A stretch of 64,000 nt of DNA from Hippasteria phrygiana (GCA_037893225.1 JAZGUH010000122.1:62001-126000); one strand, 5' to 3'. Counted from the first letter of the stretch, positions 42,405 to 54,355 are shown. Numbers and translations: made by a program. Notes: generated by a model not told the origin, from the letters alone.

Positions 42405-42449
42405 TATACAGGAATTCGCCGACGAATGGCGTCGGCGAATTCCTGTATA
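42405..42449. repeat. Perfect 20-bp-stem hairpin
   Basis: TATACAGGAATTCGCCGACG pairs exactly with its complement across a 5-nt AATGG loop. Confidence 0.95.
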
Positions 42450-42960
42450 GTAGGAGTGATCAAGCCCTAATTGTTTATCATAACAGTCTCCTTGATGGGT
42501 ATTAAAACGAATCGTTGCTAGGCGACTATCACGGCGCCGTGGACATCAATCCGACGAGTTCCCCATTATTGCATTTCAACAAAAGCAGGTTCTCCTGAAG
42601 ACATCGGCCATCTATAGGCCTAGTAGTCGCAGTGATCAACCCCTAATTGTTTCTCAGTCTCTTTGGTGGGTATATAAACACGAATCGTTGCTAGGCGACT
42701 ATCACGACGCCGTGTACATCAATCCGACGAGTTCCCCATATTGCATTGCAACAAAAGTAGGTAATTTGCAATGACAACTTTCCCCCTTTCTCCTGAAGAC
42801 ATCGGCCATCTCGGCCTAGTAGTCTGAGGGATCAAGCCCTAATTGTTCTCAGTCTCTCCGATAGCTATAAACACGAGCACACGGCGCCGTGGACATAAAT
42901 TTAGTTATACGTATTAAACCTATTTCCAAGGCCCGAGTGTACAGAATTCGACCATGTAAT
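42450..42960. repeat. Three diverged direct repeats of about 190 bp
   Basis: GATCAAGCCCTAATTGTT, CGAATCGTTGCTAGGCGACT and ACGGCGCCGTGGACAT recur at about 42456, 42633 and 42829. A further partial copy lies near 45891 and a distant one near 3480. Confidence 0.8.
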
Positions 42961-43055
42961 ATTTTACGGAGAAATTAAGAAAGAAAAAAACCGAAGCATT
43001 CGGGCAATCAGACTGTCGTCGCACATGGTGCAAAGTGTACGCTACCAAAGCGTCA

Positions 43056-44062
43056 GTGGTTGGAGGGGGGGGGGGGGGGGGGGTGGCAGTTTAAAGGGGG
43101 ACCAGTCAAATTTTCTGTGCAGATTTTTAAACTTTTCTTAGAAATATTTTTAGCATACCAATGTCCCGATACCCCCCCCAAAAAAAAACAATTAAAAGCG
43201 AAGCCTAAGGAGTAAGCGTTTTCAATAATGGACATCGCCCATAGTGGGATATGGTTTTAATAGTCTTTACACCACTGTTTAGTTCCATACAATATCAATG
43301 GTTAATTAAGGTCATTTTATCAAAACAATCAAATTAAAGGTACGCTGATTGAGCTTGAGATACCGTATACATGAGATGCCTACATCTAAATGACATATAT
43401 TGTACAAAACACCAAAATTTACACTCGTTTCAGTTCCTTCAGTATAAAAAAGTAAGTCTTTTTTTTTTTTTTTAGAGTTTCCATCATCATTAAAATCTAG
43501 TCAAATATTTAAACGCTTTGCCGGAGACCTACCGAATTGTCACAAAGATAGCAAAAGTAAATAATTTAGCAGTCTGTCTTTTATAAACGTTCCCAGAATT
43601 TTGAAGTTTCATTTTTCATTTGATTTTCGTATAAACTATAGCTCGTTTCGAATCCATGACTTACCAACATTTTCTTCAACATTTTGACGAGTTATTTTGC
43701 AGGAATGTTTTTGTACAGTTATGGCGCCTTCAATTGAGATGAATTTCTTTCTATGGCCAAACTAAAATAACACCCTTTTGCAGGACGAAACTGGAAAGAT
43801 TTGAAATAAATGAACACCACCCTCTTTTTACTTCAAATGAAAACCAGCATGTAGATCATGTCGGTATTGTTGTTACACATGAGTGAGAACAACGTGGACT
43901 GGAAATTTCACGGCTTGTGTGAGAATGGGAAAAGAAATTAATTTCGATAAAAGGTCTCGCCCGATCAACCACGCTTTCCAGATAGTCAAGACACAATGGT
44001 GCAATAAAATATGCATGTTGTTCTGAAAGCATTGTCCGTCCGTAGTCGGATAATATGCACAG
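43056..44062. repeat. Dispersed module, copy 2, with G tract
   Basis: G tract 43064-43083, GGGGGACCAGTCAAATTTTC, C tract near 43173, and then the same downstream order as copy 3 at 63008, with high identity (ATGAAAACCAGCATGTAGAT in both). Confidence 0.85.
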
Positions 44063-44067
44063 CATTT

Positions 44068-45040
44068 ACACCCTGCATTTGTACACAGCGCCCGCTAGTG
44101 TTCACAGAAAATTGAATCGCGGAGTGACCTTCGTGACCTTTGTGCGATGCGAAGCGTACGTGCTAAAAATCGCAAAGATGGGGAGTCAAAAAAATTGCGA
44201 GTGAGGTTAACAATATCGGCGGCGACGGGTGTAGCACAAGTTCTTGCGATCTAGATCTAGCATCGTAGAATTTCGAATATGGCACCCGCTCGAACTTCGA
44301 AATAAACTGGTCGATTTTATACATATTTGAAGGAATAAATCTAAAATATTTGAAATTAATGTGCACTTCCTGACCTATATACAACATCTGATCGTATTTT
44401 CCAAGGGAAATCAGAATATATTGAATTACACTGCATCGTACATGTATTTCCACGATTTTGCCTGCCCATGTACACATTTCTTGCATAGCGTACATGTATA
44501 TATATTGACTACACACGCAACATTGACCGCCGGATCAGAATAATTAAATGACTCGTCTTACGAATGACGCAAAATTGCGACGAATAATTACGCTAAATAG
44601 ATAAGTTATGTACCAAAATAATCCTGAATAAATAAGCTTCCTAGACAACTATTTCATTAATTACCAATTTGAGTGAAAATGGTAAATAGAACCAGCAATA
44701 ATTTCTTCCCTTTCAAGAAACCGCCTTTCAACTATAGCCACTGGGAAAAAAACGATACAACCCACGAATTTATAACAGTTGTCTAGGCCGCCCCGTATTT
44801 TTGCCGTCTCCTGAACTCTTCAGATCAAGCCTGCCGATAGGTAAACCCGTATACACTGACATTGCGAAAAAGTTGGGGATTTTTCTCAATTTTTAGCATG
44901 CCTTTTAACGGCGATCGATAGCTATAATCAGCTGGATTTGACACGACTTCATCGTGTAGATTTTTATTACGGGCCAATCAGCTATGCGTAATAGCTTTGT
45001 GGTGGCACTGTGAACCACTGTGCAGGGTGAAATGAGCAGT
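44068..45040. repeat. Duplicated module, partner of 36082-37470
   Basis: GCGCCCGCTAGTGTTCACAG, CTAGATCTAGCATCGT, TTTTGCCGTCTCC and ACGACTTCATCGTGTAGATT occur in the same order as in the partner. This copy lacks the 430-bp insertion. Confidence 0.8.
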
Positions 45041-45485
45041 GTAAACCACTGATCTCTATATAAACTGGATAGCTCATTGGCCATTGCGTGCTGTACGAAC
45101 AACTGAAGCCAGCACCCGCCATATTACCACTCCCAATTTACCACTGATCGCTATGTAAGGAGAACGAGGACGAAAGGAGACCCTGGGGACAAGGTTGGAA
45201 AACCTGTTGTATTGGGAGTGATAACATGGCGGTCAGTGGCCTCAACTCGAACAGCCGGTGCGCTATCCAGTTTACATAGAGATCAGTGGTGTAAACCCTG
45301 TGTATGCCAGTTAGGTATCTCAAAGGTCAAAGGTTATTCGGGATAAAATTGATGACGTAATGTCACGCGAACGCCCATTCTGATTGAATTAATTTCACAC
45401 GCGCGCGTTAGGTCAAGGGTCATTCGGGATAACTTTTTCACTGTGCACATGCGCAGTTGAAATACCGAACTGGCTTATTGTTTCA

Positions 45486-45891
45486 CAGGGCGCGTTTGTT
45501 TCACGCAGATCCAGAGCGCGATCAGTGATCCGGAGCGTCGAAAGCTGCTCCGGATCACAAGATCTAAGATGGCGACGTGCGAGACGGACAGAGAAAAGTG
45601 ACGGTATTTGTTCGTAGATTTGAAGCATTTAACGAGCTATTGTGACAGTATTTACTCATAACTCTTGTACAGTGTATTTTTGTTATTAAAGCTATGTACG
45701 AATCATTTACTTTTCTAGAAATACTAGATAGTTTATCATAAAAATAGCCCTACAGAATCTGAAGCAGACGACATTGTCGTGTAATACAAATTCTCCCAGC
45801 ATGCAACATATAGCGAGAGGGATTCGCGATCCTGTTTGTTTTCGTTTGGCTCTGGATCACCTCCCGATCCGTGTGAAACAAACAGGCCCTG
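45486..45891. mobile_element. hAT-like element (CAGGGC..TGTTTGTTTCAC ends)
   Basis: CAGGGCGCGTTTGTTTCACG mirrors GTGTGAAACAAACAGGCCCTG. It interrupts the 42.5-kb type repeat, whose intact copies read TTGTTTCTCAGTCTCTTTGG across this site. Confidence 0.7.
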
Positions 45892-46116
45892 TGTCTCTTT
45901 GGTGGCTATAAACACGAATCGTTGCCAGGTGACGAGCACACGGCGCCGTGGACATAAATCCGACTCTTTCCCCATATACATTGCAACAAAAGTGTGATTT
46001 TGCAATCGACTGGCAATCGCACTGAAATGGCATAGCCCTAAACCTAATCCTACCTCTTACACAAACCCCAACCTCAACCCCATTTCTCACCGTAATCATC
46101 ACCATTACCCTTTGTT

Positions 46117-46434
46117 GGCTGTTTCGAAAGTTTTTCGAAACAGCCCTTGTTGGCTGTTTCGAAAGTTTTTCGAAACAGCCCTTGTTTTCGTTAAGATTTT
46201 TTTTTTTTTCTTTTTTGGCTTTTCCGACCACCAGTCGGAAAAGGCATTGTTTTTGTTCTGATTTTTTTTTTGGCTTTTCCGACCACCAGTCGGAAAAGGC
46301 ATTGTTTTTGTTCTGATTTTTTTTTTGGCTTTTCCGACAATCCGTCGGAAAAGGCGTTGTTTTTGTTCTGATTTTTTTTTTTCTTTTTGGCTGTTTCGGA
46401 AGTTTTCCGAAACAGCCCTTGTTTTCGTTAAGAT

Positions 46435-46466
<32 letters not shown>

Positions 46467-46586
46467 TTTTTTTTGGCTGTTTTGGAAACTTTTCCAAAAC
46501 AGCCCTTGTTTTCGTTAAGATTTTTTTTTTTTTCTTTTTTTTTTTTTTTTCTTTTTGGCTGTTTTGGAAACTTTTCCAAAACAGCC
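46117..46586. repeat. Array of eight hairpins separated by poly(T)
   Basis: Hairpins at 46117, 46152, 46217, 46272, 46327, 46389, 46475 and 46557, each 29-30 nt with a 12-14 bp stem, mostly separated by GTTTTCGTTAAGA plus T runs. Stems differ but stay paired (GGCTGTTTCGAAA, GGCTTTTCCGAC, GGCTGTTTCGGAA, GGCTGTTTTGGAAA). A T run of about 50 follows. Open frames here are compositional. Confidence 0.92.
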
Positions 46587-46597
46587 CTTGTTTTCGT

Positions 46598-46649
<52 letters not shown>

Positions 46650-48346
46650 CCTTTTCAGACTTTTTGCCCATAGCATTTGTGCACGTTTTCTTTCTTACCG
46701 GCACTTTGGCTACTTTGGTACACCCGATTGCCTCTAAACTTGGCAGACACTTAGACCAACTGCTCAGAATGTATGCCGAACATTTACGTCATGATGACGT
46801 CATCACGTGATTTTTTATGAATTTTTGAAATTTGAAAATCGTAAAATTCTTTTCAATATATCTAGCGAACAAAACAAGATATTTTCAAAATTCTTTTTGT
46901 TACAGCTTTGGTAGGTCTCAAAGATATGCCCTAAAAAGGAAAAAAGTGTGTGACGTCATGATGACATCATCAAAAATGTGCTTTTTTAAAACACATATAA
47001 GAATAGGTCCGATCGTCATGAAAATTGGTGGGTAGGTAGATACTGGCACTAGGATGCAAAATCCAAAGTGACGTCATGATGACGTCATCACGTGATTTGT
47101 TATGAATTTTTGAAATTTTGAAAATCGTAACATTTTTTTAAATATATCTGGCAAACAAAACAAGATATTTTCAAAATTCTTTTTGTTATAGCTTTGGTAG
47201 GTCTCAAAGATATGCCCTAAAAAGGAAAAAATGTGTGACGTCATGATGACATCATCAAAAATGTGCTTTTTTAAAACACATATAAGGATAGGTCCGATCG
47301 TCATGAAAATTGGTGGGTAGGTAGATACTGGTACTAGGATGCAAAATCCAAAGTAACGTCATGATGACGTCATCACGTGATTTGTTATGAATTTTTGAAA
47401 TTTTGAAATCGTAACATTCTTTTAAATATATCTCGCAAACAAAACAAGAGATTTTCAAAATTCTTTTTGATACAGCTTTTGGTATGTCTCAAAGATATGC
47501 CCTAAAAGGCGAAAATTGTGTGACGTCATAATGACGTCATCAATTTTTTTTTTAACGCATGTAAGGGTCGGTCCGATTAAAAATTTATACATTGAATTTT
47601 TCTCTACCTAATTCAACAATTTCGTGATCGTGGCTCACTCAAGTAGTAAGAAATAACAGGCATCTAAAAAATTGTGACCAAATTCAATATAACACAAAGG
47701 AATTCTGGGAAGGACAGAAACCATGGCTTTCATGTGACATGCTGTCTATAAAGAGTTGATCTCTAGTCTTTTTTTCAAGTCGTTAGACAAGTCGTAGGCA
47801 GATACTTACACCAACTGCTCAGAATGTGCGCCGAACTTTTAGGTCATGATGACATCATCACATGTCACGTGACGTCATCTTAAAGGGCCATTTTTGGAAA
47901 CCATATATCTACAAAAGTACAAGTCACATTAACCCTAACAGCCCAAGGCTTTTTACTAGAATCCTTCCCTAACCACACAAACTCCAACACTGTGTAGTAA
48001 ACCAATGGCACATTCTTTGTACTTAGACAAAATCAGGGCATCAAGTCCCATGCAAAGTGATGGTGCCAAGGCTCTACAGTACCCAATCACACAAAATTCA
48101 ATACAAATGGGGTGTTTGATTTTGGCAGGTTAGGGATGGTTAGGGTTAAGTTAAAACGTGGTATTTAGTTATGCCAGCATGTGTTAGATGAAAATGTATG
48201 TGACGTCATGGTGACGTCATGATGACGTCATCGGCTAATTTTCTATGATTTTTTTCATTTTTGAAATTTCATTTAAATCACATAATTTTACACAAAAAAA
48301 CAAAACAGCCCTGTGTTTGTCCACAAACACTGCACCAGATGTCTAG
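46650..48346. repeat. Array unit 1, ends hairpin + CTAG
   Basis: From CTTTTCAGACTTTTTGCCCA to the GTGTTTGTCCACAAACAC hairpin (48313-48330) and CTAG (48343-48346), followed by a T run. Contains the TTAA MITE 47929-48149. Confidence 0.75.
47929..48149. mobile_element. TTAA MITE with empty-site control in window
   Basis: TTAACCCTAACAGCCCAAGG to GGATGGTTAGGGTTAA. The sister unit at 50761 reads CACATTAAGTTAAAACG with no insert, showing insertion at a single TTAA with TTAA duplication, piggyBac-like. Confidence 0.92.
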
Positions 48347-49460
48347 TTTTTTTTTTTTTTGTGCTTCTTTTTCAGCCAAATGCCCATAGCATTTGTACAC
48401 GTTTCTTTCTTACTGGCATTTTGGCTACTTTTATGGTGCCGATTGGCTTTAAACTTGGCAGACACTTAGACTAACTGCTCAGAATGTATCCCGAACATTT
48501 ACGTCATGATGACGTCATCACGTGATTTTTTATGAATTTTTGAAATTTTATAATCGTAAAATTCTTTTCAATATATCTAGCGAACAAAACAAGATATTTT
48601 CAAAATTCTTTTTGTTACAGCTTTGGTAGGTCTCAAAGATATGCCCTAAAAGGGAAAAAAGTGTGTGACGTCATGATGACATCATCAAAAATGTGCTTTT
48701 TAAAAACACATATAAGGATAGGTCCGATCGTAATGAAAATTGGTGGGTAGGTAGATACTGGCACTAGGATGCAAAATCCAAAGTGACGTCATGATGACGT
48801 CATCACGTGATTTGTTATGAATTTTTGAAATTTTGAAAATCGTAACATTCTTTTAAATATATCTGGCAAACAAAACAAGATATTTTCAAAATTCTTTTTG
48901 TTATAGCTTCGGTATGTCTCAAAGATATGCACTAAAAGGGACAAAAATGTGCTTTTTTAATACACATATAAGGATAGGTCCGATCGTCATGCAAATTGGT
49001 GGGTAGGTAGATACTGCCACCAGCATGCCAAATCTGAAATGACGTCATGATGACGTCATCATGTGATTTGTTATGAATTTTTGAAATTTTGAAATCGTAA
49101 AATTCTTTTAAATATATCTGGCAAACAAAACAAGATATTTTTAAAATTCTTTTTGTTATAGCTTTGGTAGGTCTCAAAGATATGCCCTAAAAAGGAAAAA
49201 AATGTGTGACGTCATGATGACATCATCAAAAATGTGCTTTTTAAAAACACATATAAGGAGATAGGTCCGATCGTCATGAAAATTGGTGGGTAGGTAGATA
49301 CTGTCACTAGCATGCAAAATCTGAAATGATGTCATGATGACGTAATCGGCATTTTTTTTTATGATTTTTGAAATTTTTGAAATTTCATTTTAATCACAAA
49401 ATTTTACACAAAAAAACAAAACAGCCCTGTGTTTGTCCACAAACACTGTACCAGATGTCT
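48347..49460. repeat. Array unit 2, 1.1 kb, terminal CTAG decayed
   Basis: Starts after the T run with TTTTTCAGCCAAATGCCCAT. Ends with the same hairpin (49429-49446) and CCAGATGTCTA, where CTAG is CTAT. Confidence 0.72.
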
Positions 49461-50972
49461 ATTTTTTTTTTTTTTTTTTCCTTTTCAGACTTTTTGCCCA
49501 TAGCATTTGTGCACGTTTTCTTTCTTACCGGCACTTTGGCTACTTTGGTACACCCGATTGCCTCTAAACTTGGCAGACACTTAGACCAACTGCTCAGAAT
49601 GTATGCCGAACATTTACGTCATGATGACGTCATCACGTGATTTTTTATGAATTTTTGAAATTTGAAAATCGTAAAATTCTTTTCAATATATCTAGCGAAC
49701 AAAACAAGATATTTTCAAAATTCTTTTTGTTACAGCTTTGGTAGGTCTCAAAGATATGCCCTAAAAAGGAAAAAAGTGTGTGACGTCATGATGACATCAT
49801 CAAAAATGTGCTTTTTTAAAACACATATAAGAATACGTCCGATCGTCATGAAAATTGGTGGGTAGGTAGATACTGGCACTTGGATGCAAAATCCAAAGTG
49901 ACGTCATGATGACGTCATCACGTGATTTGTTATGAATTTTTGAAATTTTGAAAATCGTAACATTCTTTTAAATATATCTGGCAAACAAAACAAGATATTT
50001 TCAAAATTCTTTTTGTTATAGCTTTGGTAGGTCTCAAAGATATGCCCTAAAAAGGAAAAAAATGTGTGACGTCATGATGACATCATCAAAAATGTGCTTT
50101 TTTAAAACACATATAAGGATAGGTCCGATCGTCATGAAAATTGGTGGGTAGGTAGATACTGGTACTAGGATGCAAAATCCAAAGTGACGTCATGATGACG
50201 TCATCACGTGATTTGTTATGAATTTTTGAAATTTTGAAATCGTAACATTCTTTTAAATATATCTCGCTAACAAAACAAGAGATTTTCAAAATTCTTTTTG
50301 ATACAGCTTTTGGTATGTCTCAAAGATATGCCCTAAAAGGCGAAAATTGTGTGACGTCATAATGACGTCATCAATTTTTTTTTTTAACGCATGTAAGGGT
50401 CGGTCCGATTAAAAATTTATACATTGAATTTTTCTCTACCTAATTCAACAATTTCGTGATCGTGGCTCACTCAAGTATTAAGAAATAACAGGCATCTAAA
50501 AAATTGTGACCAAATTCAATATAACACAAAGGAATTCTGGGAAGGACAGAAACCATGGCTTTCATGTGGCATGCTGTCTATAAAGAGTTGATCTCTAGTC
50601 TTTTTTTCAAGTCGTTAGACAAGTCGTAGGCAGATACTTACACCAACTGCTCAGAATGTGCGCCGAACTTTTAGGTCATGATGACGTCATCACATGTCAC
50701 GTGACGTCATCTTAAAGGGGCATTTTTGGAAACCATATATCTACAAAAGTACAAGTCACATTAAGTTAAAACGTGGTATTTAGTTATGCCAGCATGTGTT
50801 AGATGAAAATGTATGTGACGTCATGGTGACGTCATGATGACGTCATGATGACGTCATCGGCTAATTTTCTATGATTTTTTTCATTTTTGAAATTTCATTT
50901 AAATCACATAATTTTACACAAAAAAACAAAACAGCCCTGTGTTTGTCCACAAACACTGCACCAGATGTCTAG
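49461..50972. repeat. Array unit 3, near-identical to unit 1 without the MITE
   Basis: From CCTTTTCAGACTTTTTGCCC at 49478 it tracks unit 1 at an offset of about 2830 bp with very few changes. Ends hairpin + CTAG (50969-50972). Confidence 0.82.
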
Positions 50973-51283
50973 TTTTTTTTTCTTTTTCTTTTTCAGACTT
51001 TTGCCCATAGGGTTTGTACACGATTTCTTTCTGCCAGGGACTTTGGCTACTTTTATGCAGCCGATTGCCTTTAAACTTAACAGACACTTAGACCAACTGC
51101 TCAGAATGTATGCCGAACTTTTACGTCATGATGACGTCATCACGTGATTTTTTATGAATTTTTGAATTTTGAAAATCGTAACATTCATTAAATTATATCT
51201 AGCGAACAAAACAAGATATTTTCAAAATTCTTTTTCTTATAGCTTTGGTATGTCTCAAAGATATGCCTTAAAAAGCGAAAATT

Positions 51284-52915
51284 GTGTGACGTCATGATGA
51301 CGTCATCAAAAATGCTTTTTTTTTTTAACGCATGTAAGGGTCAATCCGATTACAAAAATGTATACATTGTATTTTTCTGTACCCAATTCCAAAATTTCAT
51401 GATCGTGGCTCACTCAAGTAAGAAATGACAGCCATTTCAAAATTTAGACCAAATTCAATATAACACAAAGGAATTCTGGGACGGGCTGATAACCATGGCT
51501 ATTATGAGCTTGCTGTTTATAAAAGGGTTGATTTCTAGTCTTTTTTCAAGTCGCTGAATTTTTGAAGTTCTAAAATCGTAACATTCTTTTCAATATATCT
51601 AGCGAACAAAACAAGATATTTTCAAAATTATTTTTGTTACAGCTTTGGTATGTCTCAAAGATATGCCCTAAATGGCGAAAATTGTGTGACGTCATGATGA
51701 CGTCATCAACAATATTTTTTTTTTTAAACGCATGTAAGGGTCAATCTGATGACAAAAATGTATACATTGTATTTTTCTGTACCCAATTTCAAAATTTCAT
51801 GATCGTGGCTCACTCAAGTAAGAAATGACAGCCATTTCAAAATTTAGACCAAATTCAATATAACACAAAGGAATTCTGGGACGGGCTGATAACCATGGCT
51901 ATTATGAGCTTGCTGTTTATAAAAGGGGTTGATTTCTAGTCTTTTTTCAAGTCGCTGAATTTTTGAAGTTTTAAAATCGTAACATTCTTTTCAATATATC
52001 TAGCGAACAAAACAAGATATTTTCAAAATTATTTTTGTTACAGCTTTGGTATGTCTCAAAGATATGCCCTAAATGGCGAAAATTGTGTGACGTCATGATG
52101 ACGTCATCAACAATATTTTTTTTTTTAAACGCATGTAAGGGTCAATCTGATTACAAAAATGTATACATTGTATTTTTCTGTACCCAATTCAAAAATTTCA
52201 TGATCGTGGCTCACTCAAGTAAGAAATAGCAGCCATTTCAAAATTTAGACCAAATTCAATATAACACAAAGGAATTCTGGGACGAACTGATAACCATGGC
52301 TATTATGAGCTTGCTGTTTATAAAAGGGGTTGATTTCTAGTCTTTTTTCAAGTCGCTGAATTTTTGAAGTTTTAAAATCGTAACATTCTTTTCAATATAT
52401 CTAGCGAACAAAACAAGATATTTTCAAAATTATTTTTGTTACAGCTTTGGTATGTCTCAAAGATATGCCCTAATTGGCGAAAATTGTGTGACGTCATGAT
52501 GACGTTATCAACAATATTTTTTTTTTTAAACGCATGTAAGGGTCAATCTGATTACAAAAATGTATACATTGAATTTTCCTGTACCTAATTCCAAAATTTC
52601 GTGATCGTGGCTCACTCAAGTAAGAAATAGGAGCCATTTCAAAATGTAGACCAAATTCAATATAACACAAAGGAATTCTGGGAAGGGCTGATAACCATGG
52701 CTTAAATGTGCATGCTGTTTATAAAAAGGGTTGATTTGTAGTCTTTTTTCAAGTCGCTGAATTCTTGAAGTTTTATAATCGTAACATTCTTTTCACTATA
52801 TCTAGCGAAGAAAACAAGATATTTTCAAAATTCTTTTTGTTATAGCTTTGGTATGTCTCAAAGATATGCCCTAAAAAGCGAAAATTGTGTGACGTCATGA
52901 TGACGTCATAAACAA
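51284..52915. repeat. 401-bp tandem repeat, four copies
   Basis: TGTGTGACGTCATGATGACG recurs near 51284, 51684, 52085 and 52486 (and 52890). Each unit carries CTGTTTATAAAAGGGGTTGA (TATAAAAG at 51518, 51918, 52319) and CTCACTCAAGTAAGAAAT. Confidence 0.9.
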
Positions 52916-53059
52916 ATTCTTTTTTCAAGTCGATAGAATATTGCCCATAGCATTTGTAAACGTTTACTTTCTTACCGGCCACATTGGCTACTTTTAAACT
53001 TGGCAGACACTTACCCCAACTGCTCACAATGTGTGCCGAACTTTTACGTCCTGATGACG

Positions 53060-54010
53060 TCATCACATGTCACGTGACGTCATCTTAAAGGGGCATTTTT
53101 CGAAGCCATATATCTACAAAAGTACAAGTCCGATTCAGTTGGAACGTAAGGTATGCCACCTGGTGTTATAGATGAACATTGACATGACGTTATGATCAAG
53201 TCATAACATGTCACGTGGTGTCATCTTAAAGGGGCACTCGCTAGATTATTGCCTATAGCATTTGTACACGTTTTCTTTCTTACCGGCACTTTGGGTACTT
53301 TTAAACTTGGCAGACACTTAGACTAACTGCTCACAATGTGTGCCGAACTTTTACCTCTTGATGACGTCATGACATGCCACGTGACGTCATCTTAAAGGGG
53401 CAGTTTTTGAAGCCATATATCTACAAAAGTACAAATTCGATTAAGTTGAAAAGTAATATCTAGGTAGACCAGTAGGTTTATAGCTGAAAATTGACATGAC
53501 ATTATCATAATTGATGTCATCACATGTCACGTGACGTCATCTTAAAGGGGCAGTTTTTGAAGCCATATGTCTACAAAAGCACAAGTCCGATTAAGTTCAA
53601 AAGTAATATCTAGGTAGCCCAGTAGGTTTATAGATAAAAATTGAATTGACGTTATGATGACGTCATCACATGTCACGTGACGTCATCTTAAAGGGGCAGT
53701 TTTTGAAGCCATATATAAACAAAATTAAAAGTTCGATTAAATTGAAAAGCAATATCTAGGTAGCCCAGTAGGTTTATAGCTGAAAATTGACATGACATTA
53801 TCATGATGTCATCACATGTCACGTGACGTCATCTTAAAGGGGCAGTTTTTGAAGCCACATATAAACAAAAGTACAAGTTCGATTAAGTTGAAATGTAATA
53901 TCCAGGCAGATCTGCAGGTTCACAGATGAAAATTGACATGACATTATGATGACTTCATCACATGTCACGTGACGTCATCTTAAAGGGGCAGTTTTTGAAG
54001 CCATCTATCT
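53060..54010. repeat. 146-bp tandem repeat block A
   Basis: CACGTG of CACGTGACGTCATCTTAAAG starts at 53378, 53528, 53674, 53820 and 53966: one spacing of 150, then three of exactly 146 bp. Each unit also has AGTTTTTGAAGCCATAT and CGATTAAGTTGAAA. Confidence 0.92.
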
Positions 54011-54355
54011 ACAAAAGTACAAGTTCGATTAAGTTGAAACGTGGTATCTAACATGAATTTTAAACAATTTTTGATAATTCTTGTAATATATTTTTAGGTC
54101 ATACACACTTAAATATAAATGTGAAAAATGTGTGACGTCTGATGACGTAATCATGGTCATCAACTCCTTGTATGCTCACATTTCCAAAACGATTATGAAT
54201 AAGCCTACGTGATTGCATGACCTGTCGTAGACGACCATGAATGTAAAACGAGATTTTTTGATCCACCATTGAAATCTCAAAAATTAAGAATCAAACTACC
54301 AAAAACCCCCCAAACGAAACAGCCCTGTGTTTGTCCACAAACACCAAAGCTCTAG

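Larger units (their letters stand above)
50973..54355. repeat. Array unit 4, 3.4 kb
   Basis: Contains the 401-bp block (51284-52915) and the first 146-bp block (53060-54010). Ends hairpin + CTAG (54352-54355). Confidence 0.78.

Noticed and set aside
45857..46579. Long lysine-rich open frame on the minus strand (240 residues)
   Set aside because: It is the translation of T runs and hairpins in the 46117-46586 array. No domain, and composition follows the repeat.
46832..50289. Repeated 67-residue open frames on both strands of the CRE array
   Set aside because: They track the 284-bp repeat and the recent duplication. They are not conserved in other modules and no family signature is seen.
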